The notes: generated by a model from the sequence alone, not told the origin. A stretch of DNA of 64,000 nucleotides from Microlunatus endophyticus (GCF_014646195.1 NZ_BMMZ01000012.1:1-64000); one strand, 5' to 3'; positions 35,367 to 44,362 are shown, counted from the stretch's first letter. Program-made: numbers and translations.

Positions 35367-36073
35367 GCCGCAGTCAGCACGGCGGTGCCGGCCTGATCGC
35401 CGTGGTCGTGCCGGCACGGGATGAGGAGCAGCTGATCGGCCGCTGCCTGCAGTCGATCGTGCTGGCCCGTTCCCGGCTGCTCATCGAGCACCCCGAGGTG
35501 GGATGCCGGGTCGTCGTGGTTGCCGACTCCTGTCTCGACGACACGGCACGGATCGCTCAGTCGATCCCGGGCGTTCAGGTCGTGACCTCGGCGGCCGGCC
35601 AGGTCGGCGCGGCCCGGTCGCTGGGAATCCGGACCGTCCTGGACGATGCGCCGGAAGTGGCGGGCGCCGACTGCTGGCTCGCGAACACCGATGCCGACAC
35701 GGTGGTGCCGGAGAACTGGCTGAGCTACCAGTGGCAGTTGGGCGGTAGCGGAGCCGACGCCATGATCGGGACGGTCCGGCCCGACCCGGCCGATCTCACG
35801 CCGTCACAGTGGGAGCGCTGGCGGTCCGGCCACCGGCCGGGTCATCCCAACGGGCACGTGCACGGTGCCAATCTCGGCATTCGCGCCGGCGCCTACCAGC
35901 AGGCGGGAGGTTTCCCCACCGTGGCCGAACACGAGGACAACCTGATCATCGACCGACTCCGCGCCCTGGGCCGCACGCTGATCGCCTCCGACGCCTGCGA
36001 GGTCATCACCTCGGGCCGCCGGATCGGCCGGACACCCGGTGGGTACGCCAACCATCTGGCGGTGTCTCTGTGA
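35363..36073 (+). CDS. Family 2 glycosyltransferase
   Basis: A 236-residue GT-A transferase without membrane segments. Key blocks are IAVVVPARDEEQLIGRCL, VVVADSCLDDTARIA, NTDADTVVPENWL (DxD metal site) and HGANLGIRAGAYQQAGGFP. It would transfer a sugar from a nucleotide donor in the cytoplasm. It overlaps the methyltransferase and the acyl-CoA dehydrogenase-like gene by 4 bp each (GTGA), so the operon products are probably made in fixed ratio. Acceptor and donor are unknown. Confidence 0.88.
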   Translation: MSRSQHGGAGLIAVVVPARDEEQLIGRCLQSIVLARSRLLIEHPEVGCRVVVVADSCLDDTARIAQSIPGVQVVTSAAGQVGAARSLGIRTVLDDAPEVAGADCWLANTDADTVVPENWLSYQWQLGGSGADAMIGTVRPDPADLTPSQWERWRSGHRPGHPNGHVHGANLGIRAGAYQQAGGFPTVAEHEDNLIIDRLRALGRTLIASDACEVITSGRRIGRTPGGYANHLAVSL

Positions 36074-37128
36074 CCGGCCCAGTGATCGGCCCGATGAACG
36101 GTGCGGTGAAGCCGGTCTTGATCGTCCACGACGAACCCGCCGAGGTCACCCGGGCGGTGGTGGACGGCGGCCCGTCGACGGTCCAGGAGGCACTTGAGGT
36201 CGGCGCCGGACTCGTCACGCTCGAGCCGTACGTCGGAAAGGGCCGGACCGCCGACCTCTGGGAGGCGCTGGCCACCCTGGGCGCGCGGGACCTCGCCCTT
36301 GCTCGCGCGATCGAGCCCCATCTGGACGCCGTGACGATCCTCGACCAGGCCGGCCAGCGGAGCGAGCGGACCGACCGCTTCGGCGTCTTCGCGGCCGAGG
36401 GACCAGGCGTCCGATTGGCGGCGACCCCGGCTGGCCCCCGTTGGCAGCTGGACGGGACCAAACCGTGGTGTTCGCTGGCCGGGATGTTGTCCCACGCATT
36501 GATCACCGCCTGGGTGGATGACGATCGGCGGCAACTCTTCCGGGTCGATCTCCGGCAACCCGGCGTCGAGGTCGAGGCCGGTGCCTGGTCGGCGCTCGGG
36601 CTCCGCGAGATCCCGAGCGGGCCGGTCCGGTTCGACGATGTGATGGCCGACCCGGTCGGTGATCCGGGCTGGTATCTCCAGCGACCCGGTTTCGCCTGGG
36701 GCGGGATATCGGTAGCCGCCTGCTGGTTCGGCGGGGCGGTCGGGATCGGCCGGCGATTGCTGGAAGCCGCGCGGCGGCGCTCGGCCGACGACCAGCTGCT
36801 GATGATGCATCTCGGAGCCGTCGATGCCAGGCTGGCCGAGGCTCGGTGCATGCTGGCCGATGCTGCTGCCCGCATCGATGCCGCCAGCCCCACCGCCCAG
36901 GGTGACGCGGGCGATCTGCTGGCCCAGCGGGTCCGTTCGACGGTCGCCCGCAGCTGCGAAGCGGTGATCCGGCATGTCGGCCACGCGCTCGGCCCCGGCC
37001 CGCTGGCCAATGACGCGGAACACGCCAAGCAGGTCGCCGATCTCGAGTTGTACGTCCGCCAGCACCACGCGGAGCGCGACGATGCCTCGCAGGGACGCAG
37101 GGTGCGCGGCGCCGATGACCCATGGTGA
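36070..37128 (+). CDS. Acyl-CoA dehydrogenase-like protein
   Basis: A 352-residue member of the acyl-CoA dehydrogenase fold. It shows GTKPWCSLAGMLSHALITAW (middle beta domain), ALGLREIPSGPVRFDDV, and a C-terminal four-helix domain (AHAERD-like end QHHAERDDASQGRR). The usual catalytic Glu region is not clear, so it may act on an unusual substrate or as a flavin-dependent dehydratase or hydroxylase. It starts at GTG 36070. Its placement between a glycosyltransferase and a PIG-L deacetylase is unusual for fatty acid oxidation. Confidence 0.8.
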   Translation: MTGPVIGPMNGAVKPVLIVHDEPAEVTRAVVDGGPSTVQEALEVGAGLVTLEPYVGKGRTADLWEALATLGARDLALARAIEPHLDAVTILDQAGQRSERTDRFGVFAAEGPGVRLAATPAGPRWQLDGTKPWCSLAGMLSHALITAWVDDDRRQLFRVDLRQPGVEVEAGAWSALGLREIPSGPVRFDDVMADPVGDPGWYLQRPGFAWGGISVAACWFGGAVGIGRRLLEAARRRSADDQLLMMHLGAVDARLAEARCMLADAAARIDAASPTAQGDAGDLLAQRVRSTVARSCEAVIRHVGHALGPGPLANDAEHAKQVADLELYVRQHHAERDDASQGRRVRGADDPW

Positions 37129-37874
37129 GTTTCGACGCCCGTGATCCCGGTACGTCCAACCAGGAATGGCTCCGCAGCCCAAGGCTCGCCGCGGCACCGC
37201 AGGTTGATCTTGGGCGCTTCGACCGGATCATCGTGCTGGCAGCACATCCCGACGACGAGACCGTGGGTGCCGGTGGGCTGATCGCGGCGGCCGTACGATC
37301 CGGCATCGCCGTCGACGTGATCATGGTCACCGACGGTGCGGCGTCGCACCCGGCGATCGACCCTGCTGAGTTGATCATGACCCGCGCCCGGGAGGCCCGT
37401 GCCGCGACCGCCGCACTGGCCGATGGCCACCATGATCGAATTCGACTGGAGCTGCTTGGCCGACCCGACGGAGCGGTGCGCGAGGAACGTGAATTGATCA
37501 TGAAGCTACTGGCCGCGCGTCTGGAGGGGTCGGCGGGGACCAGAAGCCTGGTCGTGTCGACCTGGACGGGAGACGGACATCGTGATCATCGGGTCCTCGG
37601 CGAAGTCGCCGTCGAGCTCGCTGCGGCCCACCGGCTGGAGCTTTGGCAGTATCCGATCTGGATGTGGCATTGGGCGGATCCGGACCACCCGGACGTCGAT
37701 TGGGACCGGATCGCCAGGCTGGTGCTGGAGCCGGTGGCCAGGGAATGCAAGCAGGCAGCGATTCGCTGCTACGGCTCGCAGATCACGGTCGGCCCGGCCG
37801 GCGAGCCGCCGATGCTGCACCGGCGCTTCCTCGCCAACTTCGACCGGGACTTCGAGACCTTCCTACCGGCCTAG
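37122..37874 (+). CDS. PIG-L/LmbE-family zinc N-deacetylase
   Basis: A 250-residue zinc enzyme. The metal site begins IIVLAAHPDDETVGAGG, and a later His pair is in GDGHRDHRVLGE. IMVTDGAASHPA lies in the conserved position. Family members remove acetyl groups from GlcNAc-containing substrates, such as MshB in mycothiol synthesis. It overlaps the acyl-CoA dehydrogenase-like gene by 7 bp and is last in the operon. It probably deacetylates the sugar that the methyltransferase or an acyl-transfer step then modifies (inference). Confidence 0.9.
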   Translation: MVSFDARDPGTSNQEWLRSPRLAAAPQVDLGRFDRIIVLAAHPDDETVGAGGLIAAAVRSGIAVDVIMVTDGAASHPAIDPAELIMTRAREARAATAALADGHHDRIRLELLGRPDGAVREERELIMKLLAARLEGSAGTRSLVVSTWTGDGHRDHRVLGEVAVELAAAHRLELWQYPIWMWHWADPDHPDVDWDRIARLVLEPVARECKQAAIRCYGSQITVGPAGEPPMLHRRFLANFDRDFETFLPA

Positions 37875-38029
37875 CGGGCCGGTGATCACGCGGACGTCCC
37901 GGACGTCCCGGCAGCCGTCACGATAACGTCTGTGCTTGTCCGCGTTCTCACCGAGAACTCCGGCTTCCAGGAGACCGTACGAAAAGCACCGAGACTCCGA
38001 CTCGCGTCGAGAGCGACCCAGCGACGTCA

Positions 38030-39262
38030 CTGATCCGCATCCTGTGGCGGACACCGTTCCTGCGCGCGTCCTGCATCGGCCTGTTCATCTCCGGGATCGG
38101 CGTCTCGTCGACGATGCCCCAGATGACGCTCTACCTGACCACCGATCTGCACATCCCGATCCATCTGGCGGGTCTGTACTACCTGGTGAACCTGATGGCG
38201 CCGGTGGCGGCGTTCCTGGTCGGATCGCTGTCCGAACGGCTCTCCAACCGACTCTTCCTCTATCGGGCCTGCACGATCATCGGCGCGCTCGGCTGGGTCG
38301 CGATGGCCTTTGCCACCCGGGCCTGGATGCCGTTCGTGATCGGCGGGGTGGTGCTGAGCGTCAGCGGCGGAGCCATGGGCCAGCTGTTCGCTGCCACCCG
38401 GGACGAGCTCAGCCGGCATCCGACCCCGGCCAACAACCGGGTGATCGCCGGGGTCCGGATGGCGTTCTCGGCCGGCTGGATCATCGGCCCGGTGCTGGGG
38501 AGCTGGTTCGGTGCCGCCTTCGGTCTGCGGACGCTGCTGCTCGCCAACGCGGGCTGCCTGCTGGCCCAGCTGATTCCGCTCGGTCTGCGCCGGATCGAAC
38601 GCTTCACGGTGATCAGCGCTCCCGCTGCGGCATCGGATGATCAAGATCTCTCTCGGTCCGGGTCGCGCGGCCTGGGTCGACGGTCGGCGATCACGCCGCT
38701 GTTGATCTATCTCGGCTGCATCGTGCTGGTGATGAACGGCGACACGATGAAGGTCGCATTCCTGCCGCTGTTCATGGCCGACCAGTTGCACACCAGCGAC
38801 ACCCTGCGGGGTGCGGTGATCGCCATGCAACCCTTCGCCGAATTCTTGTTGATGCCGGTGTTCGCGCGGCTCGCCGACAAGATCACACCGATCCGCACCC
38901 TGACGGTCGCCGCCTTCCTGGGGGTGTGTGCTCACATCGCGTACGCCACCAGCACCGGGGTCGGGGGACTGTTCCTCGGCCAGATCCTGATGTCCGGGTT
39001 GTGGGCCGCCATCGCTGGCCTGGGCATCACGGTCGCCCAGCAACTCCAGCCGCGTCGGATCGGCCTGGCTTCGTCGCTCTACAGCAGTGCGCTGCCACTG
39101 GCCGGTGCCGTCGGCGGCGTGATCAGCGCGTTCAGCGTCGGCTGGCTCGGTATCCCGCGGCTGTTCTTCATCCCGGCCTGCCTGACCGCGCTCGGCTTCG
39201 TCGGCCTGATCCTCACCAGTCGGCGCTTCCGTCCCGACGACTCGGCGTTCATACGCGAGTGA
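38030..39262 (+). CDS. MFS transporter (SetA-like efflux), start unclear
   Basis: About 410 residues with 12 predicted membrane segments. The first segment reads TPFLRASCIGLFISGIGV and precedes the first ATG (38114), so the protein must begin earlier. The frame has no ATG, GTG or TTG between about 37931 and 38114. A CTG at 38030 (LIRILWRTPFLR) is the only position that fits family length. Otherwise a base change has destroyed the start. It would export sugars or drugs. It follows the PIG-L operon by 150 bp on the same strand. Confidence 0.75.
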   Translation: MIRILWRTPFLRASCIGLFISGIGVSSTMPQMTLYLTTDLHIPIHLAGLYYLVNLMAPVAAFLVGSLSERLSNRLFLYRACTIIGALGWVAMAFATRAWMPFVIGGVVLSVSGGAMGQLFAATRDELSRHPTPANNRVIAGVRMAFSAGWIIGPVLGSWFGAAFGLRTLLLANAGCLLAQLIPLGLRRIERFTVISAPAAASDDQDLSRSGSRGLGRRSAITPLLIYLGCIVLVMNGDTMKVAFLPLFMADQLHTSDTLRGAVIAMQPFAEFLLMPVFARLADKITPIRTLTVAAFLGVCAHIAYATSTGVGGLFLGQILMSGLWAAIAGLGITVAQQLQPRRIGLASSLYSSALPLAGAVGGVISAFSVGWLGIPRLFFIPACLTALGFVGLILTSRRFRPDDSAFIRE

Positions 39263-39604
39263 TCAACCCTCGAGCCCGGTGCTGTGGTGCGGAGCGCCGA
39301 CCGGCTCGGACCCGGGCGGTCCGCTCTGACGCCGGTAGATCGCGATGAAGGTAACCGTGATGATCATGACCGCGCGCATCTTCAGGCCCTCACGCTGCAG
39401 GCGTACAGCCGGTCCGTCCTGGGTCTGCCGCCGGCGCCGGTGATCTTCCAGCCAGCACGGAATTCGGCCAGGAACAAAGCGCATCGGTGCAATGTCTCCG
39501 GGGCCCGGTCGCAGGGCCGAGCGCTCGTGCCTTGCAGCGAACTGCATGCCTCGTCCTGCCGAAAGGCCCGGCGCGTACGACTCCGGCAGCGGATAATCGC
39601 GAAC

Positions 39605-39976
39605 GTGACCGATATCGAGATTCGCGAGCTGGTGATCCCACCGTCCCAGGGTGGACCCGGCTGGGACGAGCTGGTGGCCAGGACGCAGCTCTACAACACT
39701 CTCGTGCGGGAAGTCGTCGACAGCCGGATCTACTCGAGACACCGCGGCCACAATCTCGGACCGAAGATCAAGATCAACAACCTTCGGCTGCTGAATGCGG
39801 TCGATCACGGTGCGAGCAGAGTCACCACCGGAAACGCCGACGAGAATGCCGCCATGCTGGCGATCAACCGCGCGCTCGGCTTCCGCCCGTTCCTGGTGCA
39901 CGGCCTGTGGCAGAAGGCGCTGTGGCCTGACCCGCCGGCGTTCAGGAGTGGCCCCGGTGGATCCGGCGCCCGGTGA
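39605..39976 (+). pseudogene. GNAT acetyltransferase with large internal deletion
   Basis: The 123-residue frame from GTG 39605 starts like large actinobacterial GNAT proteins (VTDIEIRELVIPPS). It then jumps to their C-terminal acetyl-CoA and substrate region: RGHNLGPKIKINNLRLL, VTTGNADENAAMLAINRALGF. Family members are several times longer, so the central part appears deleted in frame near residue 50. It overlaps the convergent PPOX gene by 35 bp. It is probably non-functional. Confidence 0.7.
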
Positions 39977-40367
39977 TCTTGGTGATGTGCACCTCGATCG
40001 CGAGCTCGCGAGCTCCGCCGGCCCACGGCACCACCTGGTCGACCCAGCCGGGCCGGCCGGATTCCCGGTTCGCGCCGCTGGTGACGCCCTGGACGATGAC
40101 GCTGACCGCCTCGTTGTGCAGGTCATCGAGGCGGTCGACCTCGAACGCGACGGCTGTGGGACGGACGAGTTCGGCCAGTCTGCCGTCCGGCGCGGTGCGG
40201 AATCCGATCACCGGATCGGCGTAGACGTAGGTGATCGGCCGGATGATCTGACCGGATCCGGCCGACCAGGCGATCCGCCCGACCGACTCCGATGCCAGCA
40301 AAGCGTGGCAGTCATGAAGATCAAGTTTGCTGAGGTGCCCGGCCTGCCGGGCTGACGTGGTGGCCAT
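39942..40367 (-). CDS. Pyridoxamine 5'-phosphate oxidase-family flavoprotein
   Basis: A 141-residue split-barrel protein. LDLHDCHALLASESVGRIAW opens the fold, then RPITYVYADPVIGFRTAPDG and VAFEVDRLDDLH. Such small PPOX proteins bind FMN or F420 and often accompany universal stress proteins in actinobacteria, as here. It is divergent from the next gene, 40502-40933. Confidence 0.88.
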   Translation of the reverse strand: MATTSARQAGHLSKLDLHDCHALLASESVGRIAWSAGSGQIIRPITYVYADPVIGFRTAPDGRLAELVRPTAVAFEVDRLDDLHNEAVSVIVQGVTSGANRESGRPGWVDQVVPWAGGARELAIEVHITKITGRRIHRGHS

Positions 40368-40501
40368 GGATCCACGCTAGGCAGTCCGCCGTGAAGGATG
40401 ACCTTCCAGGAGTCCCGGACATTGCAGGCCTTTCGTCCCGGTCGCAGCCATCCCGATCCGACCAGGATGGGGACAGGAGAAGATCTGGATTCGAGGTCAT
40501 C

Positions 40502-40933
40502 ATGATGACTGATCACATCCTCCGGGCTCGTCAGAGCCTGTGGGTCCAATCGTTGGACGAGACCGGTTGCTGGATCCGCCTCGCGACCTCAACCGAGGGG
40601 CGGCTCGAGGTCCTCACCGGCACCGGCGTGCACCATCTGGTCACGGAGTACCGGCCTTACGTTGCGGGTCAGGCCCGCGGAGTGGTGATCACCGTTCCCG
40701 CGTTCAACCAGCTGTTCCAGTACGCCGTCCACCGCTACGTGACGCTCGAGGTGGACGGAGAGGACAACGACGCCGGCCGGTGGGCCGTACTGCTCAGCGG
40801 CGTCGGTCACGAGTTGGATCCGGCCGTACCCGACGATCGATTGCCGCTCAATTGGCCGGATGCCCTGGTCCGGCGACAGCTCTATATCCCTGCCATGAAG
40901 CTGGCAGGTTCGGTCGCCCACCCCTGCAATTGA
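40502..40933 (+). CDS. Hypothetical protein, possibly PPOX-related
   Basis: About 143 residues from ATG 40502 or 40505. I do not firmly recognise it. SLWVQSLDETGCWIRLAT and a middle part of alternating hydrophobic residues suggest a beta-rich fold. A helix follows at AFNQLFQYAVHRYVTLEV. No signal peptide or membrane segment is seen. It lies between a PPOX gene and a universal stress gene and may share their regulation. Confidence 0.65.
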   Translation: MMTDHILRARQSLWVQSLDETGCWIRLATSTEGRLEVLTGTGVHHLVTEYRPYVAGQARGVVITVPAFNQLFQYAVHRYVTLEVDGEDNDAGRWAVLLSGVGHELDPAVPDDRLPLNWPDALVRRQLYIPAMKLAGSVAHPCN

Positions 40934-40985
40934 TATGCCCGCGGTTGATCATGCCCGTCACTGATCTTGAGACGGAGGAGAGGAA

Positions 40986-41441
40986 ATGAACAGAGAGATC
41001 GTGGTCGTCGGCGTCGACGAGTCGCCGCAATCGCGGACGGCATTGGAGTGGGCAGCGTCCTATGCACGCCGGACGGGCGCATCGCTGCACGCGGTGGCCG
41101 TCCACCCGGTCCGGACGCCGGGCTACCCGTACGCGGTCGGCGTCGCGGGCACGCCGTTAGTCAACCAGGAATCGTGGCGCAAGGAATCGGAAGCAGAGGT
41201 CGCGGCGCTGTACTACGCCGTTCGCCCGGAGTCGCATTGGACGCTGACCCAGCTGGCCGGCACTCCCGGTCCGGAGCTGGTCCGGTTGGCACGCGGGGCG
41301 GATCTGCTGGTGGTCGGCACCCGGGAACACGTCGGATTCGACCGCTTCCTCGAGGGCTCGGTCAGCCGCTACTGCCTCCATCACGCCGACATCCCGGTGG
41401 TCGCCGTGCCGCTGGCCGACGACCGGGTCCCCGTCTCCTGA
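40986..41441 (+). CDS. Universal stress protein (UspA domain)
   Basis: A 151-residue single Usp domain. It starts VVVGVDESPQSRTALEWA and ends with an ATP-type loop: DLLVVGTREHVGFDRFLEGSV, then ADIPVVAVP. GGAGGAG lies just upstream of ATG 40986. It lies 52 bp after the hypothetical gene and is probably co-transcribed. It converges on the menaquinone methyltransferase gene. Confidence 0.9.
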   Translation: MNREIVVVGVDESPQSRTALEWAASYARRTGASLHAVAVHPVRTPGYPYAVGVAGTPLVNQESWRKESEAEVAALYYAVRPESHWTLTQLAGTPGPELVRLARGADLLVVGTREHVGFDRFLEGSVSRYCLHHADIPVVAVPLADDRVPVS

Positions 41442-41448
41442 CGACGTG

Positions 41449-42183
41449 CTACAGCTTGCGCGCTGTGTAGCAGTGCGCCACGCCCTGACTGAAGGCACGG
41501 GCGCGTACGTCGGCGAATCCTGCCGTGGCGATGATCCCGACCACCCGGTCCGGCGAGGGGAAGGCGTCAACGGACTCCGGGAGATACCGGTAGGCCTCCG
41601 GATTGTGGGAGACCAGCCGGCCGATCATCGGCATGACATGCTCGAAGTAGGCGCGGAACGGGCCCGCGACGACATGCGAGGGATGGCTGAGCTCGAGGAT
41701 CGCCAGTCGGCCGCCGGGCCGCAGCACCCGGTGGATCTCGGCAACCGCTGCCGCCGGATCCACGACATTGCGCAGCCCGAAGGCCATCGTCACCGCATCC
41801 ATACTGGTCGAACGGACCGGGGCGTGCAGGGCATCGGCACAGATGAACCGGATGCCGTCCAGGCCCTCCCGATGTGCTTTGTGATAGGCGATTCGCAGCA
41901 TCTGGGGCGCGAAGTCGACACCGGTGACCGATCGTGCTCCGGCATGGACGAGGCTGAGTGTGACCTCGCCGGTACCGGCGCACAGATCCAGCACGTCCGC
42001 ACCCTCGATCGGTCCGAGTTCCTTGATCAACTCGGCGCGCCAGTGATCGTCCAGGCCGGCGCTCAGCAGCGAGTCCAGCCCGTCGTAGCGGGCGGCGATG
42101 CTGTCGAACATTCCGGAGATCAGGTGCGGCTGGTGTTGCAGCAACAGGCCGAGATCGGCGTTGGCCGGGACGTCGTTGGTCAT
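41449..42183 (-). CDS. menG: Demethylmenaquinone methyltransferase
   Basis: About 244 residues. It would C-methylate demethylmenaquinone, the last step of menaquinone synthesis. UbiE/MenG signatures are ISGMFDSIAARYDGLDSLLS, VLDLCAGTGEVTLSL, TMAFGLRNVVDP and EAYRYLPESVDAFP. ATG 42183 is preferred over the GTG/ATG six codons upstream. It may share a transcript with the SDR gene upstream (84-bp gap). Confidence 0.88.
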   Translation of the reverse strand: MTNDVPANADLGLLLQHQPHLISGMFDSIAARYDGLDSLLSAGLDDHWRAELIKELGPIEGADVLDLCAGTGEVTLSLVHAGARSVTGVDFAPQMLRIAYHKAHREGLDGIRFICADALHAPVRSTSMDAVTMAFGLRNVVDPAAAVAEIHRVLRPGGRLAILELSHPSHVVAGPFRAYFEHVMPMIGRLVSHNPEAYRYLPESVDAFPSPDRVVGIIATAGFADVRARAFSQGVAHCYTARKL

Positions 42184-42266
42184 GGCACCAGCGTCGAGCA
42201 CCCGCGCCCCCGGCGGTCGGGTCGAAAGTCACCCGACCGGGAGGACCATCGGGTCCCTCGGCGGGC

Positions 42267-43127
42267 TCAGGATCCTTCGGGGAGCTCATCGCGCCAGCTG
42301 TGGCTGGGCGTCCAGCCGAACAGATCGCGCATCTTGCTGCAGTCCAGTGCCGACTGCGGATCCCGGTAGTCGTCGGCGAAGGCGTCGTAGCCGTCGTAGT
42401 ACTCGGCCATCAGCTGGCGCAGGCCGCGCCGGGCCCTGGTGTCGGCGGCCGCGATCAGGCACACCTCGTGACCGAGGCTGTCGCCCTCGAGTGCGGCCCG
42501 ATAGGCGGTGCCGACGTCGCGGGCATCGATGTAGCTCCAGAAATTCACCATGTTGCGGCTGGGATCGGCCCACTCCTCGCGGAATCGGTCGTAGTCGTCC
42601 GGCGGGATCACGTTGTTGATCCGCAGGCCCACCCAGGAGGTCTGCGGGTGGGCCAGGGCGAGCGAGTCGACGATCACCTCGCTGATGAATTTGCTGAGGG
42701 CGTACGCGTTGGGTGACGGCCGCCGCTCGGACTCGTCGAACGGGATCCGGGCCGGCACCACGTCCTCGTGCATCAGCCCGGTCGCCATCTCACTGGAGGC
42801 GTACACCACCCGTCGTACGCCGAGGTCGCCCGCGGCCTGCAGCAGGTTGTGGGCGCTGAGGACGTTGTTGTCGAAAACGTCGATCCGTGCCTGTCCCGAC
42901 GGTGCCGGGTTGGCGGCCAGATGCGCGATCCCCTCCGGACGGAACTGTGCCAGGGCGTCGTACACCTGGCCGGCGTCGGTCAGCTCGACCCGGCAGAAGG
43001 TGCCGGGCAGGGCCAGCTCGGGCCGCGGGACGAGGTCGAAGTTGACGACCTCGTGGCCGGCTGCCGCGAGCTCGCGGACCACCCACTGTCCGGCCTTGCC
43101 GTTCCCGCCGGTGACTACGATGCGCAT
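42267..43127 (-). CDS. NAD-dependent epimerase/dehydratase (extended SDR)
   Basis: A 286-residue SDR from ATG 43127 (GGTGGG upstream). It has RIVVTGGNGKAGQWVV, IAHLAANPAPSG, VVYASSEMATG and NAYALSKFISEV (Tyr-xxx-Lys). A region after residue 190 (NFWSYIDARDVGTAY) is typical of sugar-nucleotide or uronate dehydrogenases. Its substrate is unknown. It faces away from the tRNA-Thr gene. Confidence 0.85.
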   Translation of the reverse strand: MRIVVTGGNGKAGQWVVRELAAAGHEVVNFDLVPRPELALPGTFCRVELTDAGQVYDALAQFRPEGIAHLAANPAPSGQARIDVFDNNVLSAHNLLQAAGDLGVRRVVYASSEMATGLMHEDVVPARIPFDESERRPSPNAYALSKFISEVIVDSLALAHPQTSWVGLRINNVIPPDDYDRFREEWADPSRNMVNFWSYIDARDVGTAYRAALEGDSLGHEVCLIAAADTRARRGLRQLMAEYYDGYDAFADDYRDPQSALDCSKMRDLFGWTPSHSWRDELPEGS

Positions 43128-43218
43128 GGTTCCCACCTGTTCTGTCTCGATTCGCGTTGGAGTCGAGAGATTGTGTATCTTTGTGCGTCGGCGCGATTCG
43201 TAGATAACCGTGCCTGAT

Positions 43219-43291
43219 GCCCCTATAGCTCAGTCGGTAGAGCGTCTCCATGGTAAGGAGAAGGTCTGCGGTTCGATTCCGCATGGGGGCT
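43219..43291 (+). tRNA. tRNA-Thr (GGT)
   Basis: A 73-nt cloverleaf. Acceptor GCCCCTA pairs with TGGGGGC (one G-T). The D-arm is GCTC...GAGC, and anticodon stem TCTCC/GGAGA surrounds loop ATGGTAA. The T-arm has loop TTCGATT. It is followed 34 bp later by tRNA-Met. Confidence 0.95.
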
Positions 43292-43324
43292 CGGTGTGAT
43301 CATGGGTGGTCACGCTAAACCCAA

Positions 43325-43397
43325 GGCGGGATAGCTCAGACGGTAGAGCAAGCGGCTCATAATCGCTGTGTCACGGGTTCAAGTCCCGTTCCCGCTA
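43325..43397 (+). tRNA. tRNA-Met (CAT), elongator type
   Basis: A 73-nt cloverleaf. Acceptor GGCGGGA pairs with TCCCGCT (first pair G-T), followed by discriminator A. Anticodon stem AGCGG/TCGCT surrounds loop CTCATAA, and the T-loop is TTCAAGT. A tRNA-Thr/tRNA-Met/rpmG order is usual in actinobacteria. Confidence 0.92.
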
Positions 43398-43472
43398 CAG
43401 ATCAGCAGAGACGACCCGTTTCACCCGAGACGACAAGTTCACCAAGACGACAAAGAGCACGAGGACTAGGCA

Positions 43473-43640
43473 ATGGCCAAGGCATCCGATATCCGGCCGA
43501 AGATCACGCTCGCCTGCACGGAGTGCAAGGAGCGGAACTACCTGACGAAGAAGAACCGGCGTAACGATCCCGACCGGCTCGAGCTCAACAAGTTCTGCCC
43601 GCGCTGCCACAAGCACACGGCGCATCGCGAGACCCGCTGA
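43473..43640 (+). CDS. rpmG: 50S ribosomal protein L33
   Basis: A 55-residue protein, MAKASDIRPKITLACTECKE at the start and FCPRCHKHTAHRETR at the end. The two CxxC pairs show the zinc-binding form of L33. It lies 75 bp after tRNA-Met, the usual actinobacterial arrangement. It ends 11 bp before the CbiX-type gene. Confidence 0.95.
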   Translation: MAKASDIRPKITLACTECKERNYLTKKNRRNDPDRLELNKFCPRCHKHTAHRETR

Positions 43641-43651
43641 CCTCCGGTTCA

Positions 43652-44362
43652 GTGTCTCCGACCGGTTCCCGCGAGCGGGGACCGGTCGTTTTGCTTGCCC
43701 ACGGCAGCCGTCACTCCCTCGGTACGGCCTCCGTCGAGCGCCTTCGCGCCGCTGTCGACGCTTCCTGGCCGGCTCCGGTCCGCGCCGCCTATCTCGACCT
43801 GAACGAGCCCGATCTGACCGCGGTCGCATGCGCGATCCGAGCGTCGGGCCACCGGCGGGCGACGGTCGTGCCGCTGCTCTTCACCCCCGCTTTCCATGCC
43901 CGTACGGATGCCCCGGCCACGGTGGCCGCGGCCCGGTCGGCGTCCGGTGTCGACCTGGTGCTGACCGACATCCTCGGTACGCCCGATGCGCTGATCCCGA
44001 TCCTGGGCCTGGCGGCCTCCGATGCCCGGATCCCGGTGACCGGGACACTGGTACTGGCCGCGGTCGGCTCGTCGCGGCCGGAGGCCAACGCCGCGGTGGT
44101 CGATCTGGCCGACCGGCTGACCGCGGTCCGTCAGGGACCGGTCGAGGTCGGCTTCGCGACCTGCGAGCCCCGCGCGACCGACCTGCTGGCCCGGCCCGGC
44201 GTGGCCGGCGTTCTCGCTCTGTTCGTCGGTCATGGACTGCTGCTGGACAAGATCCGCGCAGCTGCGGCCGAGCAGGGTCTCCAGGTGTCGGCGCCGCTGG
44301 AGGACCTGCTCGCGCCGCTGGTGGTGGCACGGGCTGCTACGGTCCCCGACGATCATCACTAG
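43652..44362 (+). CDS. CbiX/sirohydrochlorin chelatase-like protein
   Basis: A 236-residue protein with two repeated chelatase-type halves. The first has VVLLAHGSRHSLG and ATVVPLLFTPAFHA (metal His). The second has LALFVGHGLLLDKI. It would insert Co or Fe into sirohydrochlorin. No cobalamin or siroheme genes lie nearby. GTG start 43652. The stop codon lies in an 18-bp tandem duplication. Confidence 0.82.
   Translation: MSPTGSRERGPVVLLAHGSRHSLGTASVERLRAAVDASWPAPVRAAYLDLNEPDLTAVACAIRASGHRRATVVPLLFTPAFHARTDAPATVAAARSASGVDLVLTDILGTPDALIPILGLAASDARIPVTGTLVLAAVGSSRPEANAAVVDLADRLTAVRQGPVEVGFATCEPRATDLLARPGVAGVLALFVGHGLLLDKIRAAAAEQGLQVSAPLEDLLAPLVVARAATVPDDHH

Noticed and set aside
40391..40470. DosR-box-like sequences (GGAGTCCC, TTTCGTCCC) upstream of the PPOX/Usp group
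   Set aside because: The half sites do not form the GGGACTWWAGTCCC dyad, so a dormancy-regulon claim is not supported.
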